A DNA stretch of 64,000 bases from Thermoanaerobaculia bacterium (GTDB lineage Bacteria; Acidobacteriota; Thermoanaerobaculia; Multivoradales; J023). The position numbers and the translations under genes were made by a program. The notes under the pieces are model-generated. The model was not told the origin of the DNA, did not search any database, and saw only the letters and a program-made list of their open reading frames with translations. The number at the start of each line of letters is the position of its first letter. The first letter of the stretch is position 1. Below, piece after piece: positions 44,149 through 51,512 of the stretch. The stretch covers positions 682,001-746,000 of the forward strand of contig JAUIJL010000002.1 of the NCBI GenBank assembly GCA_030431255.1. Reading direction: 5' to 3'.

Positions 44149-45846
44149 TCAGAGCCCGAGCACGTCGACACCTTGCTCGAAGACCACATCCACCGGGATT
44201 CCGGCGGCTGACAGACGGTCTAAATCGGCCTGCAACGCGGAGTCCACCTTGCCGTAGGACGCCACAAACTCGGCCACCCCCGCCTTGTCTCCATCCCCTT
44301 GAAGGGTCAGGATCTTTCTGGACAGCTCAGCCATCGCCGTTCGCATTTTGTCATGGTCGACCCGATACGTGCCGCTCGATTCGTCCCGGGTGAAGGCCCC
44401 CTGCTCACGGAAGAAGTTGAATCGAATCATGTTGGCGACTCCGTGGGCCGAGGCGGCGCCGAAGCGCACGGAACGGAAAATGCCCGCCAGGAAGGTGACG
44501 TAATTCTCTTCCAACGCGTTTTCGATCTCACCTTGGGCGTGCAGCTCCGTGACCATGTAAAGGCCCAAGATGTCGGCCTTGCCCTCCTCCAACGCCGAGG
44601 CATGCTCTTCCAGGGCTTGGCGCACGGTGCCTTTGCCGTCGAGGGTATTCTTAATGCCCAATCCGTGGGCCACCTCGTGGAACATGGTGTTGCCGAAGAA
44701 GGCGTCGAAAGTGACCTGGCTCCGTTGGTCCTCGGCGATCAGCTCACCGCTGATGGGGACCATGATTTTCTCGAATTTCGCCTGCATGGCATTTTTCAGC
44801 TGGAGCCGGCGGGTGCCTTTTTCCAGCTGCACCCGCTCGTCGTTGGGCAGGTTGATGGCGATGGTCTTGGAGCCCGCGTTGCAATCTCCGGCGTAGTAGA
44901 CGACGTCGTAAGCCCCGAGATCCGAGTCGCTGCCCGGCTCTTCTTGTTTGTAGGCTTCGTCCACGGGCAAACCGTCTTGCAGGGCCGGCAACATCGTGGC
45001 GTACTTCGCCAGCCGGTCGCTCCACGCCCGATCCTTGACCAACACGTAGGCCTCGCTGGCGGCCTTGGCGCCGAAGATCTTGTCCTCGTAGGTCTCGATC
45101 GGACCGATCACCACATCGAGGGTGTTGTCCTTCATGTCCATCCAAGCCAAGTCACTGGCCAAGTAGTCGTTGCTCAGCAAAGCTTCGGAACGTAGCTCCA
45201 AATACTTCTTCAAGCCCGGATCTTCCGCCAAAGCGGCGGCTTCCTCGAGCTTGGCGGAAGCCCGCGCATAGGCTTCGGCATAGGCTTCGCTGTAGGGAAC
45301 CGACGACAGGCCGCCGTCCTCGCCCCGTTTCACCACCGTATAGAGACCCAAAATCGATGGATCACTCTCGGCAGCGGCTTCGAGCTCCCCGCGGTCGGCA
45401 TCTTCGGGGTAGAAACCCGCACCCGGCGGTTTGGGTCCCACACCCTCTACGAACGGCTCATTGTCGGCCAGTCGATCCCACGGGCCATAGTTGATTTCCG
45501 CAAAACGACGGGTATCTGCGTCGAGCCCGGACAGCAGGGCTTCTTTGTCGCCATAGGCTTGCAGCCAAAAGACCTCATCCATGGCCTGGGCCGCCTCGAT
45601 GAGAATTGGGATCATCTTCTTATGCGGGTCGGACAACGCCCCCAAGTCGGTGGTCAGACGGAACGAGGTGTATTGCTCGAGCTTCTTTTGCATCGGGGAA
45701 AGGGTCTCACTTTCTGCCGTCTCGCCGCCGGCCGTCGCGGGGTTTTCCGACTCGGAGCCGGAGCCGCCGCAGGCCACGAGCCAGCAGCTCGAGAGCATGA
45801 GAAGAATGAGAACGGACAAGGGGAAAAATTTCGCGGTAGCTTTCAA
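44149..45846 (-). CDS. Dipeptidyl-peptidase III-like zinc peptidase (M49) lipoprotein
   Basis: 565 residues from a TTG at 45846 with a strong AGGAGG ribosome site; a TTG 11 codons earlier (45879) is less well placed. The lipoprotein signal ends at CWLVAC. The M49 zinc motif is H390-E-V-A-H394, a pentapeptide in place of the usual HExxxH hexapeptide, and EEGKAD near residue 418 supplies the second Glu motif. Other family regions include YYAGDCNAGSKTIAINLPND. DPP III removes dipeptides from peptide N-termini and is usually cytosolic; here it is predicted to be a surface or periplasmic lipoprotein. The kinase gene follows on the same strand. Confidence 0.88.
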   Translation of the reverse strand: MKATAKFFPLSVLILLMLSSCWLVACGGSGSESENPATAGGETAESETLSPMQKKLEQYTSFRLTTDLGALSDPHKKMIPILIEAAQAMDEVFWLQAYGDKEALLSGLDADTRRFAEINYGPWDRLADNEPFVEGVGPKPPGAGFYPEDADRGELEAAAESDPSILGLYTVVKRGEDGGLSSVPYSEAYAEAYARASAKLEEAAALAEDPGLKKYLELRSEALLSNDYLASDLAWMDMKDNTLDVVIGPIETYEDKIFGAKAASEAYVLVKDRAWSDRLAKYATMLPALQDGLPVDEAYKQEEPGSDSDLGAYDVVYYAGDCNAGSKTIAINLPNDERVQLEKGTRRLQLKNAMQAKFEKIMVPISGELIAEDQRSQVTFDAFFGNTMFHEVAHGLGIKNTLDGKGTVRQALEEHASALEEGKADILGLYMVTELHAQGEIENALEENYVTFLAGIFRSVRFGAASAHGVANMIRFNFFREQGAFTRDESSGTYRVDHDKMRTAMAELSRKILTLQGDGDKAGVAEFVASYGKVDSALQADLDRLSAAGIPVDVVFEQGVDVLGL

Positions 45847-45932
45847 GCTGAGCCTCCTCGCGGACGGTTCGATGTTCAAATGGGTCAGGTCTTCAACGGA
45901 TCCTAACGGGTGGGCTGGTCTTTGGCTCGGGC

Positions 45933-45983
45933 GGGTCTTCGAATCAGAAGGGTCTTCAGATCAGACGGCTCTTCGAATCAGAC
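45933..45983. repeat. 17-bp tandem repeat, three imperfect copies
   Basis: Units GGGTCTTCGAATCAGAA (45933), GGGTCTTCAGATCAGAC (45950) and GGCTCTTCGAATCAGAC (45967). They lie 90-140 bp upstream of the M49 peptidase start, in its likely promoter or leader region. Confidence 0.9.
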
Positions 45984-46082
45984 GGTGTTGGACTGATTCA
46001 GCAAGCCCCGGAGAGACCGGTGCTGTCGGCGCGGACGGACGAGTTTCCGCCCGACAATGGGAGCGTTCCGATCGAGAGTCGG

Positions 46083-47180
46083 CTAGTGACCTCCTGCCCC
46101 GGACGGCACGGTCCCCCCTTGCTTGCGGATAATCTGCTCGAAACGCTGCTTCTCCTGGGCCTTGCTCCAGGCCTCCTCCGCGGAGACCTTACCGTCGTTG
46201 ACCCGATCTTCCAAAGAATCGTCCATCATGCACATGCCCATTCCCCGCCCGCCTTGGATGATCGAGCGCAACATGGGGGTGTTGCCTTCGCGGATCACAT
46301 TCGGTAGACCCGGGGTTCTGAGCAAGATCTCATGGACCGCGCACCGGCCGTGACCATCGGCGGTGGGCAACAGCAGCTGGGACACAATGGCGGCGATCGA
46401 TTCCGCCAGCGTGGTGCGCACCTGAGATTGTTGATTGGCGGGAAAAGCGTCGATCAATCGGTCGATGGTTTTCGCCGCGCTATTGGTGTGCAGCGTGCCG
46501 AACACCAGGGCCCCCATTTCCGCCGCGGTGATCGCCAAAGAAATCGTCTCGAGATCGCGCATCTCACCCACCAGCACGACGTCCGCGTCTTGGCGCACGG
46601 CCACCTTCAGAGCATCGGCGAAGCTGTGGGAATCATGATGGACCTCACGCTGTGAGAACACACACCCTCGGTTCGGGTGCACAAACTCCACCGGATCCTC
46701 AATGGTCAGAATATGCTTCCGATATTTCGTGTTGATGCGATCGATCACAGCCGCCAAGGTGGTGGATTTACCCGAGCCCGTGGGCCCGGTGATCAGCACC
46801 ATGCCCTTCTGCAAGTCGGCCAAGTCGGTAATGGCCTTGGGCATGTTCAGCTGCTCACAGGTCAGGATCTTCTCCGGGATGATGCGAAACACCGCCCCGG
46901 CGCCGTTCTCCTGACGCAGAAAGTTCGCGCGAAAGCGGGCCACACCGGTCAAGCCGTAGGCGAAATCCAGGTCACCACAGTCGGAATAGGACGCCCACTG
47001 CTCCTCGTCGGTGATCTCGTTGAGCATGGCCTCGAGCTCTTCATGGCCGAGCTTCGACCACCCCTCGACATCCATCAATCCGCCGTGGACCCGAATCCGC
47101 GGCGTCAAGCCGGCCGCCAAATGCAAATCCGACCCCTTGTTGTCCTTCAGATAGCGAAAAAGCTCATCGATCCTGGCCAT
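46083..47180 (-). CDS. pilT: Type IV pilus retraction ATPase PilT
   Basis: 365 residues. An N-terminal PAS-like domain (KGSDLHLAAGLTPRIRVHG) is followed by the RecA-like ATPase: Walker A ITGPTGSGKSTT, Asp box TIEDPVEFVH, Walker B VVLVGEMRDLETI, His box GTLHTNSAAKTIDRLIDAFP and NVIREGN (AIRNLIRE-like). It depolymerises pili to drive twitching. The ATG at 47180 has GGAG 6 bases upstream; the frame reaches 47222 without support. It lies 38 bp after a second PilT-type gene in the same operon. No pilin genes are nearby. Confidence 0.94.
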   Translation of the reverse strand: MARIDELFRYLKDNKGSDLHLAAGLTPRIRVHGGLMDVEGWSKLGHEELEAMLNEITDEEQWASYSDCGDLDFAYGLTGVARFRANFLRQENGAGAVFRIIPEKILTCEQLNMPKAITDLADLQKGMVLITGPTGSGKSTTLAAVIDRINTKYRKHILTIEDPVEFVHPNRGCVFSQREVHHDSHSFADALKVAVRQDADVVLVGEMRDLETISLAITAAEMGALVFGTLHTNSAAKTIDRLIDAFPANQQSQVRTTLAESIAAIVSQLLLPTADGHGRCAVHEILLRTPGLPNVIREGNTPMLRSIIQGGRGMGMCMMDDSLEDRVNDGKVSAEEAWSKAQEKQRFEQIIRKQGGTVPSGAGGH

Positions 47181-47218
47181 GGGCTCTCCGTGGAAGCTCC
47201 AGTGGAAATAGCGGGTCC

Positions 47219-48928
47219 TCAAGCGAAGCGCTTGGGGTCCTCGGCGTTGCGAAACGCCTCTTCGAGGGTGATCGTGCCGGCCTCGATCAGATCCCCCAGC
47301 GAGTTGTCGAGCAAGACCATGCCCTGGCTCGCGCCGGTTTGCATCTGGCTCTGGATTTGGAAGGTCTTCTTCTCTCGAATCAGATTGCCGATGGCCTTCG
47401 AGTTCATCAGCACCTCGAGGGCCGCCACTCGGCCACTGCCGTCGGCCTTGGGAATCAGCCGCTGGGAGACCACCGCGCGCAAAGACTCGGAGACCATGGT
47501 TCGAATCTGATTCTGTTGCTCCGGTGGAAACACACCCAGCAGACGATTGATGGTTCGAATCGCGCTGGAGGTGTGGAGGGTTCCGAGCACCAAATGCCCG
47601 GTTTCCGCCGCGGTCAGCGCCAGCTCGATGGTCTCCAAATCCCGCAGCTCACCGATGACGATGATGTCCGGATCCTCGCGCAAGGCCGCTCGAAGGGCGC
47701 GCGCAAAGGACTCCGTGTGGGGGCCGACCTCCCGCTGATTCACCACACATTTCAGGGACGGGTGCACGTATTCGATCGGATCCTCGACGGTCAAAATGTG
47801 GTCGGGGCGGTCGGAGTTGATCAATCGCACCATGGCGGCCATGGTGGAGGATTTTCCGCAGCCCGCGGGTCCGGTGAACAACACCATGCCTTGGTGGAAG
47901 GAAATCACCCGCGATAGGTCCGCCGGCAACCCGAGATCCATCAGCGTCGGCGGCCGAGCCGGAATGACCCGAAAGACCGCGTCCAATCCTTTTTGTTGGC
48001 GATAGGTATTGGCTCGGAATCGGCCGACGCCGGGGATCTCATAGGAGAAATCCAGCTGCCAACGGTCTTCGAGCACCGACTTCTGCTCGTCCGTCAGCAG
48101 CCCCATGATCAATTGCTCGCTACGCTCGGGATCGATGATCGGCGAGGCGTCTTCCATCGTGCCGTGCAATCGGAGCCTCAAAGGTGCTTGGCAATGGAGA
48201 TGGAGATCGCTGGCACCCAGCTGAGCAGCCTGCTGCAGCAGATTTGCCAAGTCCACCTGGGGTGAGTAATTCAGCTTGAATTCCCCGGTTCCGACCGCCA
48301 CGGGCTGAGGTGCGGCCGGCTGAGGTGCGGCCGGCTGAGGTGCGGTAGGCACAGGCGCGGCAGGCTGAGGTGCGGCCGGCTGAGGTGCGGCCGGCTGAGG
48401 TGCGGCCGGCTGAGGTGCGGTAGGCTGAGGTGCGGTAGGCGCAGGCGCGGCTATCGGCGGCCCAGGATCAAGCTCCGCATCCAATTGTAAGACCGGGCTG
48501 GTGTCATTGGGATCGAGCTGAAGCACCCCGTCGTCCGGTGGAGGTGCGGCAGGCTGAGGCGCGGCAGGCTGAGGTGCGGCAGGCTGAGGTGCGGTAGGCT
48601 GAGGTGCGGTAGGTACAGGCGCGGCCGGCACAGGCGCGGCCGGCTCAGGCGCGGCCGGCTCAGACGCGGCCGGCTCAGGCGCCCCCATCTGACGCGCATC
48701 GGCCGGGGGCTGCAAACCATTTTTTTGTAGGTATTGCCGGCGGGCGTTTTCGAGTTTTTTGTAAGTCTCCGGAGCCAAATAGCTCTCGGACACCAAAAAC
48801 GACGCGAAATCCAGACTTTCATCCACGAGTCGGCGGCGTTGCAATGCCTCCGACACCTGTTCTTTGGACAAAAGCTTGAAGTGAACGGCCAATCGGCCAA
48901 GCAGAAGATCGTATTCGTTACGTTCCAT
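47219..48928 (-). CDS. PilT-family ATPase with N-terminal helical domain and Pro/Ala repeat linker
   Basis: 569 residues. About 75 N-terminal residues form a charged helical domain (LLLGRLAVHFKLLSKEQVSEAL). A roughly 145-residue linker made of AAPQP/TAPQP units follows, split by the segment VLQLDPNDTSPVLQLDAELDP. Next is a PilT core: ASDLHLHCQAPLRLRLHG, FTGPAGCGKSSTMAAM (Walker A), VEDPIEYVHPS, IIVIGELRDLETIEL, GTLHTSSAIRTINRLLGVFP and AIGNLIREKK. The ATG at 48928 is chosen; a TTG abuts it. It may be the main retraction motor or a PilU-like partner of the next gene. The linker suggests a tether to another pilus component (inference). Confidence 0.9.
   Translation of the reverse strand: MERNEYDLLLGRLAVHFKLLSKEQVSEALQRRRLVDESLDFASFLVSESYLAPETYKKLENARRQYLQKNGLQPPADARQMGAPEPAASEPAAPEPAAPVPAAPVPTAPQPTAPQPAAPQPAAPQPAAPPPDDGVLQLDPNDTSPVLQLDAELDPGPPIAAPAPTAPQPTAPQPAAPQPAAPQPAAPQPAAPVPTAPQPAAPQPAAPQPVAVGTGEFKLNYSPQVDLANLLQQAAQLGASDLHLHCQAPLRLRLHGTMEDASPIIDPERSEQLIMGLLTDEQKSVLEDRWQLDFSYEIPGVGRFRANTYRQQKGLDAVFRVIPARPPTLMDLGLPADLSRVISFHQGMVLFTGPAGCGKSSTMAAMVRLINSDRPDHILTVEDPIEYVHPSLKCVVNQREVGPHTESFARALRAALREDPDIIVIGELRDLETIELALTAAETGHLVLGTLHTSSAIRTINRLLGVFPPEQQNQIRTMVSESLRAVVSQRLIPKADGSGRVAALEVLMNSKAIGNLIREKKTFQIQSQMQTGASQGMVLLDNSLGDLIEAGTITLEEAFRNAEDPKRFA
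48302..48682. repeat. 15-bp in-frame repeats encoding the Pro/Ala linker
   Basis: Two blocks (about 48302-48453 and 48541-48682) of units such as GGCTGAGGTGCGGCC and GGCTGAGGTGCGGTA, encoding five-residue AAPQP-type periods. High identity between units points to recent expansion and likely length variation between strains. Confidence 0.9.
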
Positions 48929-49061
48929 CAAGGTCCGTCAATCCCAGGCTCAATCGCCATGTCTCATCCACCTCATCGGGAAGCTCAGGAACAAGGTCCA
49001 GGGTAATTCATCCTTCTGGGACCGTCAACAAGCCGGATACCCGCGACGCGCCTCTGCGACG

Positions 49062-50039
49062 TCAGCCCCCGAGCCGGGCCGCCTGGGCATCGCCCAGGCC
49101 CAAGGGGGCGCCGAAAAAGGTGGATTGATCCTGCTGGGCAAGCGTCTGCCCGTGTCGGTCCAGGTGCCTCGCCCGCCAACGGAAGACATAGTCCTCACCC
49201 ACCAGACGCGCTTCGAATTTCACCTCCAACCGTTGACCCTCACGGGCTTCGAGCGGCTCGCTCCAAGGGAAGAAGGCCTGGCCATAAAGCGGCGAGCTCG
49301 TGGACGGCCGATTGCTGATCGTGGTCTCGGCATCGAGCTCGGCGTCGAACCACACCGCCAACCCGTGCACGGTTCCACCGGTCAGCCGCCACTCGGCATC
49401 GGCCTCAAAATGGGGCGTGCTCAACCGGAGGTAATCCAACCGCCCCAAAGGCTCCGGGGGCGAGCGGCAGGCCTCGGGTTCGAGGTCCGCCCGACACCAA
49501 TGGTTCGAGGCGGCTCGGTGCAGGATCGAGAGCTCCAAGCCGAGCTCTTGCCCCAAGGCACCGGGCTGAAACGCTCCGACTTGTCGTCGATACCAAAAAG
49601 GCGCCGTCACCGGGCACGCCCAAAGGGTGTCCGCCCGCGCAATCAGCGTGCCTGTCGGCTTGAGCCATCGATCTCTGGCGTCGATCAACGAGAGCAGCCC
49701 TTGGCCGAAGAACGGCAGCACTCCCCTCAAGTCGGAGACGAGCACGTCCACGGGTTGGTCCAGGTGCACCTCACGGGAGTCGGCCCGGATGACCTCGATC
49801 CGTTGCCCGCAACCGTTTTCTTCGGCCAGGGAGCGCAGCCATTCCACGCTCGGGTCGGATTCCACGGCGAAGACTTTTCGAGCCCCGGCCTTGGCGGCCA
49901 AAAGGGAGAAGACCCCGGGCCCCGCGCCCAGATCGGCCACCAGACAATCCTCGGAAATCGCCCGCTCCAACGCAGATCGATAGGCGTCGAATCGGGCTCG
50001 ATCCGCGACCATCTGCCCGTAGGCCGGCAGGCTATACAC
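49062..50039 (-). CDS. PRMT-fold SAM-dependent methyltransferase of the RiPP cluster
   Basis: 325 residues from GTG 50039, which lies 2 bases after the kinase TGA; the frame upstream overlaps the kinase gene and is a shadow. An N-terminal PRMT-like helix (MYSLPAYGQMVADRARFDAYRSAL) precedes SAM motif I, VADLGAGPGVFSLLAAKAG (36-50), and acidic Glu60 (FAVESD). Then VLVSDLRGVLPFFGQGLLSL occupies the place of the PRMT double-E loop, but both Glu are absent. A beta-barrel-like C-terminal domain (residues about 180-325) follows, as in PRMTs. Arginine methylation is therefore unlikely, and the predicted core has no Arg. Its likely target is the cluster peptide (inference). It is the last gene of the cluster. 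Confidence 0.78.
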   Translation of the reverse strand: MYSLPAYGQMVADRARFDAYRSALERAISEDCLVADLGAGPGVFSLLAAKAGARKVFAVESDPSVEWLRSLAEENGCGQRIEVIRADSREVHLDQPVDVLVSDLRGVLPFFGQGLLSLIDARDRWLKPTGTLIARADTLWACPVTAPFWYRRQVGAFQPGALGQELGLELSILHRAASNHWCRADLEPEACRSPPEPLGRLDYLRLSTPHFEADAEWRLTGGTVHGLAVWFDAELDAETTISNRPSTSSPLYGQAFFPWSEPLEAREGQRLEVKFEARLVGEDYVFRWRARHLDRHGQTLAQQDQSTFFGAPLGLGDAQAARLGG

Positions 50040-50041
50040 GC

Positions 50042-51043
50042 TCAGACACCCGCCGCCGATTCGGCCATCTCTGCTTGCACGGTGCGGATCAGTCGGCTCG
50101 GGATGTGATTCCCCCGGGGACGAATCCAACGGCGCAGCGACACCGAAGCCACCAGCTGGGAGAGAAGATCCAGCTCCCGCGCGCGCATGGATCGGTCCGG
50201 GAATCCGGGCACGGCCAGATTGGCCGCCAGCCTCACCACGGATTCCGCGGCGCCGGCGGAGAACACCCCCTCCGACTCCCCCTCGTCCGGCTCGCCCTGT
50301 AAGAAATAGATCGCGGCCAACGGCAGAGGTCCCGCTGGAATCGAGCTTTCGTCCAGATCGAAGTGGCGCTTGGACCAATCCGGGGTAAGCCTGGGCAAGG
50401 CTTCCTCACTGCCGAAAAGCATCTCCGCCGACTCGGGCCAAAGACGCAAGCGGAATCCGTCGGCGAACACGCCGAAGGTTCCGTCGGCCCGGCGACGAAT
50501 CACCGAGGTGTCATCGGCCAGGACCCGAAAACCCGAAAGGGCGAAGGCCGCGGCGGTGGTGGACTTTCCCGCTTGCGGCGGGCCGACAAAGAGCACCGCC
50601 CGATCGTCGACCACCACCGAGCTGGCGTGCAACGGCAGCAGGCCTCGGAGGCGAAGGATCAGGCCCAGCACCGGGCCACCGAGGTAGATCGCCGTATTCT
50701 GGAGGTTGGAGGTGGTGGGCCATCGAGCCCACACCTGGGTGCCGTCGGCCGACAGCCAGAATACCGTGTGGTCGGTGTAGGAGAATCGGAAGAGGCGACC
50801 GAGCTCGGAGGTTTCCGCCCCATCGATGACGAGCAGCGGCCTACTGCTGCTGTCGAGCACGGAGCCGTCCAAGACGCGCCTCCAATGGGATCCCGCTGGG
50901 ATCGGCGGCCCTTCACCAAAGACAATGTTCAGGGGGGTGGGGTCAACGGGTCGGTGAGAGCGATCCGGCAGAAGCCCGGGCAACGGATGGCTGCTGACCA
51001 GGCTCAAGCCACAGCTTGTGTAGCGATGGAGCTCAGAACCCAC
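50042..51043 (-). CDS. HPr kinase-like serine kinase of the RiPP cluster
   Basis: 333 residues. An N-terminal 130-residue region is followed by an HprK-like domain: LPLHASSVVVDDRAVLFVGP, Walker A GPPQAGKST (154-162), then FRVLADDTSVI (Asp177-Asp178) and FGVFADGFRLRLWP. Kinases of this kind occur in lasso peptide clusters, where characterised ones phosphorylate a C-terminal Ser of the precursor. The GTG start (51043) overlaps the precursor stop by 11 bases, so the two are translationally coupled. The predicted core here ends in Phe and has no C-terminal Ser, so the target site must differ. Confidence 0.83.
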   Translation of the reverse strand: MGSELHRYTSCGLSLVSSHPLPGLLPDRSHRPVDPTPLNIVFGEGPPIPAGSHWRRVLDGSVLDSSSRPLLVIDGAETSELGRLFRFSYTDHTVFWLSADGTQVWARWPTTSNLQNTAIYLGGPVLGLILRLRGLLPLHASSVVVDDRAVLFVGPPQAGKSTTAAAFALSGFRVLADDTSVIRRRADGTFGVFADGFRLRLWPESAEMLFGSEEALPRLTPDWSKRHFDLDESSIPAGPLPLAAIYFLQGEPDEGESEGVFSAGAAESVVRLAANLAVPGFPDRSMRARELDLLSQLVASVSLRRWIRPRGNHIPSRLIRTVQAEMAESAAGV

Positions 51044-51254
51044 CGGTCTTGAGGATCATCGGCCCGATCACCATGCCGTCCGCGTTGCCCATCAAAGAAT
51101 TCAGGGTCTGGGTGATCTGACGGATGTCGCCGTAGGCCAAAAGCTCCGGGGAAACGTAGGGTTTTCGAGTCGAGCCGGCGACCGCCGCCCTCGTGTCCTC
51201 ACTTGGAGGTGGTTCCGCTAACCGTTTTTCAGATATTCCCATCTGACTTCGCAT
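51033..51254 (-). CDS. Lasso-type RiPP precursor peptide
   Basis: 73 residues. The leader holds the lasso recognition motif YxxPxLxxxGxxxxxT: Tyr33, Pro36, Leu38, Gly42 and Thr48 in KPYVSPELLAYGDIRQITQ. The core would be residues 50/51-73, with the segments LNSLMGNADGM and VIGPMILKTGGF. The only acidic residue able to close a macrolactam is Asp59. It is position 9 if the core starts at Leu51, or 10 if it starts at Thr50 as the Thr(-2) rule suggests. The first 29 residues are charged and Pro-rich. ATG 51254 or 51242 could start; neither has a good ribosome site. It is followed by the overlapping kinase gene. Confidence 0.8.
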   Translation of the reverse strand: MRSQMGISEKRLAEPPPSEDTRAAVAGSTRKPYVSPELLAYGDIRQITQTLNSLMGNADGMVIGPMILKTGGF

Positions 51255-51292
51255 CCGGAAGGAGACTTAACCCACAAATAAGGTGATGTCCG

Positions 51293-51313
51293 ATCAAGTC
51301 TGCAGCACTTGAT
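51293..51313 (-). promoter_or_regulatory. Hairpin in the leader of the precursor mRNA
   Basis: ATCAAGT (51293-51299) and ACTTGAT (51307-51313) form a 7-bp stem with a 7-base loop, about 40 bases before the precursor start. It could shield or tune translation or stabilise the mRNA (inference). Confidence 0.4.
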
Positions 51314-51445
51314 TCGATCATTCGATCGCGGGCGATTTTAAATTCCTCTCCTCGGACTTCCAATTCTTAGGCCGGCTCCGACCCGAGATCGGATCCAACT
51401 ACGCACACATACCGCGAAGAGGACATCAGCGCTTAACCCTAAAGT

Positions 51446-51474
51446 AGCATAAATGAAGGAAAATCACACCTCAA
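51446..51474 (-). promoter_or_regulatory. Candidate promoter of the RiPP precursor
   Basis: On the minus strand TTGAGG (51474-51469) and TATGCT (51451-51446) are separated by 17 bases in an A/T-rich stretch between the cyclase and precursor genes. It would give an untranslated leader of about 185 bases and let the peptide be made in excess over its enzymes. Confidence 0.45.
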
Positions 51475-51512
51475 CGGAAATCCGCCCAACTCTTGCTCAC
51501 GCTCTCCGCGCC

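Noticed and set aside
50040-50378. Upstream part of the methyltransferase frame
   Set aside because: It overlaps the kinase gene in another frame. The PRMT-like helix begins right after the GTG at 50039.
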